A DNA stretch of 64,000 nucleotides from Stentor coeruleus (Eukaryota; Ciliophora; Heterotrichea; Heterotrichida; Stentoridae): contig MPUH01000296.1 of NCBI GenBank assembly GCA_001970955.1, forward strand, positions 1-64,000. Reading direction: 5' to 3'. Position numbers and translations under genes: made by a program. Below the pieces are notes generated by a model, which was not told where the DNA came from, did no database searches, and saw only the letters and a list, made by a program, of their open reading frames with translations. Of this stretch, positions 56,178 through 64,000 are shown one piece after another. Numbering within the stretch: the stretch's first letter is position 1; each line of letters begins with the position of its first letter.

Positions 56178-57433
56178 TAAACATCAGCTATTATTATCTT
56201 GTCTTTCTTCCCAATCGCTAGTCTTTGTCCTTGACTACTCCATTTCCTATATAAAAATTACAAATCCACAATCTCTTCAACGTTGATACTTTTAACTTTA
56301 AGGCATTCTTCAGATTTCCATATATGTAAAATCCCATCACTTCCTGTTGTTGCGACGAATTCCCCATCTTTTCTATGGCTGATTCTTAAGATTTTACCTT
56401 CATGTCCTTGAAAACTTCTCATAATCACCCTTCTTTCAATATCCCAAAACTGTATTTCCCCAGCAAAACCCCCTGTAACTAAAACTTTTTCTTGAGGAGA
56501 AAACTCAAATTCAGCAATTCGTACTGATATCCACCATATTTCATTATCAGCTTTCCACAATCCTAATCTATTAGCTGAAACAACTCCTAAAACAGTCCCA
56601 TCTATATTCCATCTAGCTTGTGTACAGGGTTCTTCAAGGATATTCTTGGCTTGAGACTCAATACCCCAGAGCCACACAGCATCTTCAGAAAGGACTGAAA
56701 ACTCACAATCATTTTTCCACTGGGCGCTAATAACATTAGAAATACCTTCTTTAGTATAAAAACCCTCACTTTCCCACATTAAAATCAAGTTCTTAGTAAC
56801 ACCCATAAGCCTTGTCCCTTCTGAATTCCACACAACATCCAATAGCGCAGGTTGTAAAATTGTATTTTCTAATTCATGGCTATTATTCCAAAATCTCAAA
56901 TACCCATCTTCACATATAGAAGCAATTCTACCTTGTGGAGATACAGCAAAAGATAACACAGCTGAAAATTGTGATATAGCAGATACATGAGGAAGTATAA
57001 TTGGTGAAGATCCTTGAGGCCATATACGTATTGTTCCATCTAAGGATCCTGATATAATATCTGTATCGAAATTTAAACATGTTATATCGTCATTATGTCC
57101 TGTTAGTACAGAATAATCTTCTTTAAGCAATGGTGAAGGTGGCTGAATATATCTGCATTTATGATTTGATAATAAAGTAAATTCTGAATTACATTCAGGC
57201 ATCCCTTGAGAAAGCCATTGCTATTTAGGTATTACTTTTTCTTCTAAATGCTGGAGAAGCTCATCCATCATTAGGGATTTATACAAATAACTTATAAGTG
57301 ATCCTGGTTTTAGTTCTTGAAGATTTACTCTAGCTTCAGCGATAAATGAAAAAGCTGTATGTTGTAAGCCTCTTTCTTTGAGATAATGGTATATGAGAAG
57401 ATTTATGTCGTTACTATCAAGTCTTAGACACAT
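56174..57433 (-). CDS. LisH-WD40 protein of the TBL1/Ebi type, three exons
   Basis: 409 aa after removing two 15-nt introns (exons 57433..57236, 57220..56262, 56246..56174). An N-terminal LisH motif (LDSNDINLLIYHYLKERGLQ, HTAFSF) matches TBL1/TBL1XR1. WD40 repeats follow from about residue 85: LTGHNDDITCLNF, GSLDGTIRIW, VTGGFAGEIQFWDIERRV, TTGSDGILHIWKS. The last exon supplies the closing strand (KWSSQGQRLAIGKKDKIIIA). In animals and yeast this family (TBL1, SIF2) belongs to HDAC3/SMRT or Set3 corepressor complexes. The repeats are weaker than in human TBL1 and an F-box-like motif is not obvious, so orthology is likely but not certain. Confidence 0.82.
56247..56261 (-). other. 15-nt intron (LisH-WD40, last)
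   Basis: GTAATTTTTATATAG, phase 2. Without splicing the protein stops at VDL; with splicing it gains the end of the last WD repeat. Confidence 0.88.
57221..57235 (-). other. 15-nt intron (LisH-WD40, first)
   Basis: GTAATACCTAAATAG, phase 0. Joins the LisH exon (ending LEEK) to QWLSQGMPE. Confidence 0.92.
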
Positions 57434-57646
57434 ATATGTTTATATATCCATATTTGTATTTACATATTGAGATGACATTTTTATGAAGATTGACTTATAA
57501 GTTAAATTTTGGATGTATTTTGTGAGAAAATTTTGGCTGGTTTAAGTTAAAATTTAATATTTTTTCTTTTAAATTTCAGACTACAGCAATTAAAACTTTT
57601 ATTATAACCTTAAAAACCATATTAGAATAAAACCTAAGATTTAAAA

Positions 57647-59647
57647 CTAGTTGATTTCGAATTCATATTCAGGTAGTCCATCCGCTTTAATACTAATAAT
57701 CTTTTCTTCAAAGTCCATACACTTAGTAAGGAAAACCGCTTTAAGCCTATCATAATCAATAGTTTCAATAATCTTAGTAGCTTTGATCCAATTCATCATC
57801 TCATTTCTAAAAAACCTTTGACCAATCTGATGTATAACAAGTACAGAAAAGTTCTCATTCGAAGGTGTTACCATAAGTATCTTATCTAAAAGTTGATCTT
57901 CAGGGATCTCAGAAACCACAGAAGGCTCTTCATCTTCATGTTCTTCTCTTTTCATAGGAATTTTAATCCTAACAATCGCAGCCTCTCTACCTGTATCAGC
58001 CCAATTCAACCCTTTAACAACAGTTTTTTCCTTAAGTGAAAACATTTGTACATTATCTTCTTTAGCAAAAACAATAGTAAAATAAGCATATAAAAATGCT
58101 TCTACAAGTCCATATCTAATACCAAAACTCTCTGGATTGTTCCACAATATCGTTAATGAAGTTCTTGGTACCGAATTTTCAGTATTCATTAAATATTCCA
58201 TATAAAACCTAACAATCTCTTCATATTCTGTAGGAATCCCTTCTTGTACTAATTCATTAAGTTTTTCTACAGCTGGTTGTCTTAAATTCCCATATACAAG
58301 AGCAGGGCAATTCATTCCATGAGTTATATAGTTTATAAGATACCCTGTAACTTGTTCTTGATTTAATTCAGTCTCTAAAGTTTCTTCAATACTAGACAAA
58401 AACAATAACAATTCACCTATTTGTCCACCAGGACTACATATAACATGTTCATTATATCTTCCATCACTATCACTTAAAGGTTGTTTAGTAACCCCATCCA
58501 CATGGTTTCCAGTATTTAAAATTTCTTCTTCGATTTTATTTTTCAAAGCTATTCTTTCTCTTTCTGCTTGTCTTTTCGCCCTCATCTCATTCCTTTTCTG
58601 TTTTCTCGCTTCAGTTTCTTTTCTTTTTCTAATCTCTTCTTGTCTTATCTGTTCCCTTCTTGCATATTCAACTGTAACAGCTTCATTATGTTGTCTACTA
58701 AGTTCTCTAACTGTTTGTTTAAATACAGTTTCTAATATATCACTAACAGTAACTTGTCTAACCAAATTTCCTTGTAAACTTTCTAAGAGCCAAGGCATGA
58801 ATTGGTCATGCATCGTCGTATCTTGAGGATTTTTAAAAACTCCAAGATCTTGAAGTCTTTTACATACATCAAAACGGATATTAGAAAATAATCTTTTTGA
58901 AGATATTCGGCATATATATTTCTGATGTGCTGCTTTTTTTAATTCCCTTTGTGTCCGAGCTTGGAGTTTACGTCTATTATCTTCTTGTTCACGTCTTATA
59001 AACTCAGCTTCCATACGTTGGACTTCAATAAGCTCAGCATTTCTTTTTTGAGTGAAAATCCTTTTATGTTTTCTCATTAGTTCAATTTCATATTCTTCAA
59101 GTACTTCCATACGTGCATGTTCTAAACATTTACCAACTATGACTTCTAATATTGGGTCAACTTCTATATCAAATTGAAATAAATCTCCATCTTCAATTTG
59201 AGTATCTACATCAACACCCACTTCATTTGGAATAAATAAAGGTGTTGGTGGTCGGTCTATAAAAAACTCAACTTGAGTCTGAGTTGGATTAGATACTGGG
59301 TCAGAATGAGCTTCTAGTAAAGGTTCTTGTTTTGGTTCTTCGATTAATGGGTAACTATCTTGCTGAAGATCTCTGTTTTCAGGGCTGGCTTCTTTGATTG
59401 ATGTTGATTGAGCAGGCTGTTTGGATTTTTTCATTCTTTCACGTTCTCTAGCTTGCTGGCGTTCAATTTCTTGTTGTGTTGAAGCCGGTATGATCATTGA
59501 GGCATATGTATTCCCACGGACCACTCTTCTGTCGTGCATGATGTTTGCTGGGGGGATTTCTTCGATATACTCGCGGTACTTTGAGTTGCGGTTGTCAATT
59601 GCCCGTGGTTCCGCTGCAAAGCGGTAGTCTCTAGAAACTGCTGCCAT
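57647..59647 (-). CDS. RSPH3: Radial spoke protein 3
   Basis: 666 aa. The RSP3 core is clear: RVVRGNTYASMIIPAS near residue 45, FFIDRPPTPLFIPNEVGVDV then DTQIEDGDLFQFDIEVDPIL (about 130-170), LEVIVGKCLEHARMEVLEEY, and the long charged helix with RNAELIEVQRMEAE (about 205-250). RSP3 is the dimeric backbone of the axonemal radial spoke and, in Chlamydomonas, an A-kinase anchoring protein that docks RIIa and Dpy-30 domain proteins. The C-terminal 260 residues (from about 400) form an extra globular part (GELLLFLSSIEETLETELNQ) absent from the short algal protein (516 aa). No membrane segment. It lies 577 nt downstream of AK8 on the same strand. Confidence 0.93.
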   Translation of the reverse strand: MAAVSRDYRFAAEPRAIDNRNSKYREYIEEIPPANIMHDRRVVRGNTYASMIIPASTQQEIERQQARERERMKKSKQPAQSTSIKEASPENRDLQQDSYPLIEEPKQEPLLEAHSDPVSNPTQTQVEFFIDRPPTPLFIPNEVGVDVDTQIEDGDLFQFDIEVDPILEVIVGKCLEHARMEVLEEYEIELMRKHKRIFTQKRNAELIEVQRMEAEFIRREQEDNRRKLQARTQRELKKAAHQKYICRISSKRLFSNIRFDVCKRLQDLGVFKNPQDTTMHDQFMPWLLESLQGNLVRQVTVSDILETVFKQTVRELSRQHNEAVTVEYARREQIRQEEIRKRKETEARKQKRNEMRAKRQAERERIALKNKIEEEILNTGNHVDGVTKQPLSDSDGRYNEHVICSPGGQIGELLLFLSSIEETLETELNQEQVTGYLINYITHGMNCPALVYGNLRQPAVEKLNELVQEGIPTEYEEIVRFYMEYLMNTENSVPRTSLTILWNNPESFGIRYGLVEAFLYAYFTIVFAKEDNVQMFSLKEKTVVKGLNWADTGREAAIVRIKIPMKREEHEDEEPSVVSEIPEDQLLDKILMVTPSNENFSVLVIHQIGQRFFRNEMMNWIKATKIIETIDYDRLKAVFLTKCMDFEEKIISIKADGLPEYEFEIN

Positions 59648-60224
59648 AACTTTATAATATTTAAATGATTTTTTATATGAAGGTATTTACCTGATAAGGA
59701 GTTGTTTAAGATAAAAGTCAGAGTTTTGGATTTTTATAAGGAGAAGTTTTTTAGGTGTTAAAATTTATTTGTGCAGATAACTATGGTACAGGGTTTTAAA
59801 GAACGTGATTTTTATTTTTTTTGATTTTGCTTGATTTACTTGAATAAAATAAGATTTTTCATAATTATTCGCTGATTTTCACTAATGATTATTTTTTTTA
59901 TTGAAGATTTGAGATATTTATTATATTGAAAAATTGTATTAAAACCCATATAAACAGTTTTATGATTAATTATAAAAGTAGCAATAGTTATAAGTTATAA
60001 ACTATTATATAAAATTTCATTAAAATATCTTTATTACTAAACTAACCGTTGAAATTCACACAATCATCTAAACTCCAAATCAGATCTTCTAAGCCGAAAT
60101 CCTTACAATAAATCCTTAAAAAAACTATTCCACACCAAATTCAAAACCTTTAAAATACACTCACAAAAAACCCTTCCCTTCTACAACATCCAATCCTAAA
60201 CTCCATTTTTTTAATAAACTACTA
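59648..60224. other. Intergenic region between RSPH3 and AK8
   Basis: G-rich on the plus strand near 59650-59780 (5' flank of RSPH3), C-rich and G-poor from about 60030 (3' flank of AK8). No gene seen. Confidence 0.6.
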
Positions 60225-61604
60225 TTAATCGTTATCTGGATGTATCGAGCTCTCAATAACATCCCTAGCAATATCAACAACTGCTTGAAAGTCAAGATCC
60301 GCCTTAATATTCGTCACATGCCCCGAATACTCAGCATGTATTTTCACATAATGTTCTTTATAATTTGCTAACCTTTTCTTCACATTTTCATGATGGTCTT
60401 CATTCATAAACACAACTCTACTCCTAATTCCCTCATCTTCAGGTAAATTCATAACATTATAATAAACCCCAGTAATTGGATCAAGTCTTCTTTGTTCAAC
60501 TCTTTCATAAACCATAGCATCAGCACATTCTAAAAACAAAACATGTGAAGGAATAATTTTAAATTCTCTTAAAGATCTTGCTTGTTCTATAGTTTTAGGA
60601 TATCCATCAAGTACCCATCCATTAATTCTACAATCAGGTTCTTTTAATCTACTTCTTACAAGTTCAGTCATTATATAATCAGGAACTCTTTCCCCAGTAT
60701 TAATTATAGCTGATACATTACGACCAGTTTCTGTTTTTCTATTAACTTGATCTCTTAATAATTGTAATGTAGATACAAAAGTTAACCCATAAGAATTTGC
60801 TAAAGCTGTAGCCAAAGATGACCTTCCTGAACCTGGAGGGCCTAGGATGATAACTTTTGGGGGTTTTCTTGGAGCCTTGCTTCGGCCTTTAGCAAGAAAA
60901 ACTCTGAAGATTTGACTTGAAAGTACTGAAGTTTCTCCAGATGCTGAAATTTCATAAACTTGAGTATTATATGCAGATCTGATACCATTAGCATGATATG
61001 AAAACTCTTGTATCGCTCTTTCAAATATGTTGTTTTGGTTGTCTTGTTTTACTGGGACAAGTTCATTCATCCTTTCAATAACCCCTGCTCTTATCTCACT
61101 TTCTGTAGGGACCATTAAGACTAGACGATCTGGTATTACCCCAGCTCTTTGTAAAGCAAGACCTTGAACCCTTGTTCTTGGGAAACCTTCAAGAATATAA
61201 CTAGACCCTTTCTTTTCTAATTCTTCTATATGTGGCATCATGATATCTAAGATTATATTGTCTGGGATATAACTACCTGTATTCCATGCTTTTTGTATGG
61301 ACGAACCATGCTTTCCTGATTTTTTTACTTCTGCTTTTAGATGGTCAAGTAAAAAGATTTTTTCGATTTGGAACCTTGAGCTTAGTTCTCTAGCTATTTG
61401 TCGTCTACGAGAACCTATTCCGCCTATAAGGAAAAGTCTTCTTCGGCGTTTGGTTTGAAGTTTTGAGATAAGATAGTCTATGGGTTCATCAGGACGGTCG
61501 ATAAGAAGTTCTTTTAGCAGGTAGTCAAAAAGATCGTGGATTTGGTATTGATCTAGAAATATCTCCACTTCTTCTTGGAAGTCCTGTTTTTGCTTTAAGT
61601 CCAT
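60225..61604 (-). CDS. AK8: Adenylate kinase 8, two AK domains, altered P-loops
   Basis: 459 aa (human AK8 is 479). An N-terminal RIIa/Dpy-30-like helix pair (about 10-50, YQIHDLFDYLLKELLIDRPD, PIDYLI) comes first. AK domain 1 (about 55-240) has YILEGFPRTRVQG but a degenerate P-loop GGIGSRRR at 61-68. AK domain 2 (about 250-455) has GPPGSGRS at 255-262, NGWVLDGYPKT and the lid arginines QRRLDPITGVYYN. In both P-loops the invariant Lys is replaced by Arg, so phosphotransfer may be weak or lost (inference). Human AK8 is a ciliary/axonemal protein. The RIIa-like domain could dock on an amphipathic helix such as that of RSPH3, its neighbour. Confidence 0.9.
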   Translation of the reverse strand: MDLKQKQDFQEEVEIFLDQYQIHDLFDYLLKELLIDRPDEPIDYLISKLQTKRRRRLFLIGGIGSRRRQIARELSSRFQIEKIFLLDHLKAEVKKSGKHGSSIQKAWNTGSYIPDNIILDIMMPHIEELEKKGSSYILEGFPRTRVQGLALQRAGVIPDRLVLMVPTESEIRAGVIERMNELVPVKQDNQNNIFERAIQEFSYHANGIRSAYNTQVYEISASGETSVLSSQIFRVFLAKGRSKAPRKPPKVIILGPPGSGRSSLATALANSYGLTFVSTLQLLRDQVNRKTETGRNVSAIINTGERVPDYIMTELVRSRLKEPDCRINGWVLDGYPKTIEQARSLREFKIIPSHVLFLECADAMVYERVEQRRLDPITGVYYNVMNLPEDEGIRSRVVFMNEDHHENVKKRLANYKEHYVKIHAEYSGHVTNIKADLDFQAVVDIARDVIESSIHPDND

Positions 61605-62239
61605 AACTGTTATTAAATAGGTATGAGTTATTCATTTTTTAATATTAGATTTATTGTAATGTTAGGTTCTTGGAATTATAAGTTTGAGATGGGGAGGTTT
61701 TGACTTTTTTTTTATAGGCTTTGGTTTGTATTTTTATGGATTTGCAATAATTTAGGATTCTTGGAGAAGAGTTTAGAGTTTTTATATGGGGTTTTGATTG
61801 TAATTATTTTTGGATTTTTATTGGGTAGACTAGGCTTAGTTTTAGGCTATGTGGAGTTTATGGTATGAAATTAAATTAATAGAAATAAAACATTTTATTA
61901 TGTTTATTTTCTAAGTAATTTATGTTGTGAATTTTGCAAAGACTTTATAGGAATTGAATTATTATATAAATAGGCATAATATATGTTTATGATTATCTAG
62001 GATTAAAAATCCAAGCAGCTTTCAATAGACTTTCCTAAAAACTACGAAATATACAAAAATGTCAAGAATAGTTTTCCCTGATACTACCAACACTGAATGG
62101 ATAGCCTGGAAAAAAAGTTCTGTGCTTCATTCTCCACCTTAGATAATTAATTTTAAACTAGTCNTGTTTATGATTATCTAGGATTAAAAATCCAAGCAGC
62201 TTTCAATAGACTTTCCTAAAAACTACGAAATATACAAAA
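61605..62239. other. Intergenic region with an N join
   Basis: G-rich on the plus strand to about 61860, the 5' flank of AK8. From 61984 it holds a duplicate of the start of the next gene, ending in the N at 62164. Described separately. Confidence 0.6.
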
Positions 62240-62297
62240 ATGTCAAGAATAGTTTTCCCTGATACTACCAACACTGAATGGATAGCCTGGAAAAAAA
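61984..62297. repeat. N join with 133-nt copies and a divergent 47-nt tail
   Basis: 61984..62116 is identical to 62165..62297 and includes the ATG and first codons of the gene at 62240. The left copy then departs into 47 nt (62117..62163) not found in the right copy. This makes it different from the other N joins: a contig end with a foreign or alternative tail. Confidence 0.85.
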
Positions 62298-62812
62298 TAG
62301 GGAAACGTTCTGCAGGTATAGAAAACTCTAAATTCAGATGGACTTCCGAAAGGTTCTGCGAAAACTCAGCAGCCCTTCCTTTCATCAACATAAGTCCACT
62401 GAGCATAGGAAATAAACCTCTCAAAACGACAAGAAAATCTTGTCCACGAACTATAAACAATAGTTTGCTTATTGAACTTCCCCCTTTTAGTGGTTATATT
62501 AAAGTTAGGAATATAACAAACTTGTTTACTAGGGTTAAAAATTCAGGCCAAGAGGTTTTGAATAATCTAAGCTCGGCTCGTAGTGAACTTGTACCAAAAG
62601 CTAATTTTCTAATAAAACCAAAAAGTAAGTCTAAAAGTATATCTAAAAAGAAAATCAAGAAGATTATAAGAAATGATACTAATAAGAATGATAAACTTGG
62701 AGGAATTATTGGGATAAAACTTCTACATGATAGTTTTTTGAATGAACAAGATACGATTATAACCAAACCTCCAGATAGTCCAAAGAAAAGTCTGACTAAT
62801 GGGGAGATTTAA
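62240..62812 (+). CDS. Basic protein of unknown function
   Basis: 190 aa. The N-terminal part has a compact look (NTEWIAWKKIGKRSAGIENS, FRWTSERFC, LPFINISPLSIGNK), then a polar section and a strongly basic stretch (KPKSKSKSISKKKIKKIIR, about 122-140). It ends GGIIGIKLLHDSFLNEQD and a Pro/Ser tail. The basic block could bind nucleic acid or serve as a nuclear signal. No family recognised. ATG 62240 is the first in frame; an identical start also sits in the duplicated copy upstream at 62059. Confidence 0.6.
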   Translation: MSRIVFPDTTNTEWIAWKKIGKRSAGIENSKFRWTSERFCENSAALPFINISPLSIGNKPLKTTRKSCPRTINNSLLIELPPFSGYIKVRNITNLFTRVKNSGQEVLNNLSSARSELVPKANFLIKPKSKSKSISKKKIKKIIRNDTNKNDKLGGIIGIKLLHDSFLNEQDTIITKPPDSPKKSLTNGEI

Positions 62813-63787
62813 TTAACGCTTTGCTTGAAATAATAAGTTATTAATAGAATTTATTAATGTAAATATGGAAAACATGAATGATGTGGGCAAATAAAATGTT
62901 TGGAGTGATTTATGATGGAAAATTTAATAAACGTTATGTGATTATTGAAGAAAATAAATTATAAAATAAAGCATAGTGATTTTATATGAATAAGGAAAAT
63001 TATATGTGAAGTGATGTTTTTATAATTTAAAGATAGAAAGAAACTTTTAATATTAGTTTAGTTGAAATAAAGAGCAAAAATGCTGGTTTAGGACTCGATG
63101 TTAAAGAGTATTTAGGAGTGAACTTTAAAAAAAAGAATTATAAAAGATTTATTTTATATAAAAAAGTCTTTATCTCTTCTTCAAATCTAGGAACACTAAC
63201 TTAGATTAGATTTTTTGTTAGAATCAATAAGTTTGAGTATTAAAAATATATGATGATTTCTTATGTGATAGATTGAAAAAGATCATTATTATTTAATTCT
63301 GATTCATCAAGGCGTAGAAATAATAAATTGATGAAATTGCAATAAGTCTGATAATGCTTTATAATATTTTTTACAAACCATAAAATGATTTGATAAAAGT
63401 TATAAAATAATAGATTCAAACAAAAATTTGACTTCATAAAAACTCTTATCCTACAAAGATGATTCTAGTCTATAAAAGAAAAATCACAAAAAAAAGTACT
63501 ATATAATATCATAATATTGAATTATATTTTTGGTCTCTATAACAAAATTTAACAATTTTAAAAATGAAAGAGTTGCATAATATTGATTTTTGTATAGTAA
63601 TCATTAATAAGAAGTTCTTTATATTCGCTTATATTTTTAAAATGCTAACATTTTATTTTATCTCAAACTCTAGATATTTTTATTTCTCTATTTTTTTCAT
63701 TATTTGCATTTCTAATAATCTTGACTGAATAATTTTAATCTTAAAAATTGAAAAAAAAACTAATTTAATAACTAATTCTTAACTTTT
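62813..63787. other. Convergent intergenic region
   Basis: About 975 nt. G-rich on the plus strand after the stop at 62812, then AT-rich, then C-rich toward the minus-strand gene at the right edge. No gene or RNA recognised. Confidence 0.55.
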
Positions 63788-64000
63788 CTATGAACTATTA
63801 GCCTCATGAATATTTACTGAATCAGAAACGCCTATCATATCTAAATAAAATCTAGGCTTTAAAAATTTTTCTTCTCTTAATAGATTAAGAACTTCTTCTT
63901 GGGTATCAAAGTCTGGAGATGGAATTATAAAGTTAAGGATGTTTCTTTTAAAGCTTTTTGTGCAACCATATACCATAGTATTAAATAATGGATACCAAGA
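63788..64000 (-). CDS. 3' end of a gene leaving the window, unknown
   Basis: The minus-strand frame is open from the right edge through to a stop at 63788 (70 codons inside the window, beginning SWYPLFNTMVYG). An internal ATG at 63976 exists, but the frame stays open upstream of it, so this is probably the C-terminal part of a longer protein. Visible pieces are KSFKRNILNFIIPSPDFDTQ, EEVLNLLREEKFLKPRFYL and DMIGVSDSV. Too little remains for a family assignment. The C-rich flank at 63400-63787 on the plus strand fits the 3' flank of a minus-strand gene. Confidence 0.5.
   Translation of the reverse strand, partial: SWYPLFNTMVYGCTKSFKRNILNFIIPSPDFDTQEEVLNLLREEKFLKPRFYLDMIGVSDSVNIHEANSS

Overview
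The window looks like macronuclear DNA of a heterotrich ciliate, most likely Stentor or a close relative. The evidence is seen in the sequence. Genes are densely packed, often tens to a few hundred bases apart, in AT-rich DNA. Every intron I could place is exactly 15 nt long (12 of 12). TAA, TAG and TGA all occur as terminal stops, and none interrupts the long reading frames, so the code is standard. This fits Stentor (standard code, 15-nt introns) better than Blepharisma (TGA = Trp) or the oligohymenophoreans (TAA/TAG = Gln). The species name is an inference.

Layout. 0.4-8 kb: a TPR-like protein, a UBTD-type ubiquitin-like protein lying directly against a dead AK6/Fap7 adenylate-kinase gene, an atypical Rab-like GTPase, a tiny MGC-start protein and a DHHC palmitoyltransferase. 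8-15.4 kb: a cytosolic carboxypeptidase (tubulin deglutamylase family), a C2-like coiled-coil protein, an ankyrin-DHHC palmitoyltransferase and LRRC49 (tubulin polyglutamylase complex). 16.5-25.6 kb: two coiled-coil proteins, a CDKN3-like phosphatase, TRAPPC10 and an F-box-like protein. 26-41 kb: a membrane-anchored protein, a RING/zinc protein and a 4125-residue axonemal dynein heavy chain. 41-53 kb: a small ankyrin protein, a single-pass membrane protein, a guanylyl cyclase fused to a degenerate P4-ATPase, and a second RING/zinc protein that is a paralogue of the first. 53-64 kb: a four-pass membrane protein, a DOT1-like methyltransferase with PPC-like N-terminal repeats, a BTB-BACK protein, a LisH-WD40 protein, radial spoke protein RSPH3, AK8, an unknown basic protein and the 3' end of a gene that leaves the window.

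Many genes belong to cilia: dynein heavy chain, RSPH3, AK8, the carboxypeptidase and LRRC49, and perhaps the coiled-coil proteins. Carboxypeptidase and LRRC49 act in opposite directions on tubulin glutamylation and lie 3 kb apart. AK8 carries an RIIa-like domain and lies next to RSPH3, a protein of the AKAP type. Whether these neighbourhoods mean anything is inference.

Assembly quality matters here. Six single-N joins are each flanked by direct copies of 55-202 nt, and two further exact or near-exact tandem copies lack an N. Removing one copy restores an open frame in every affected gene, so these are best read as unmerged contig ends or assembly duplications. Gene models below are given after splicing the 15-nt introns and after mentally collapsing these copies. 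I recognised no transposon, virus-like element, CRISPR array, tRNA or rRNA.
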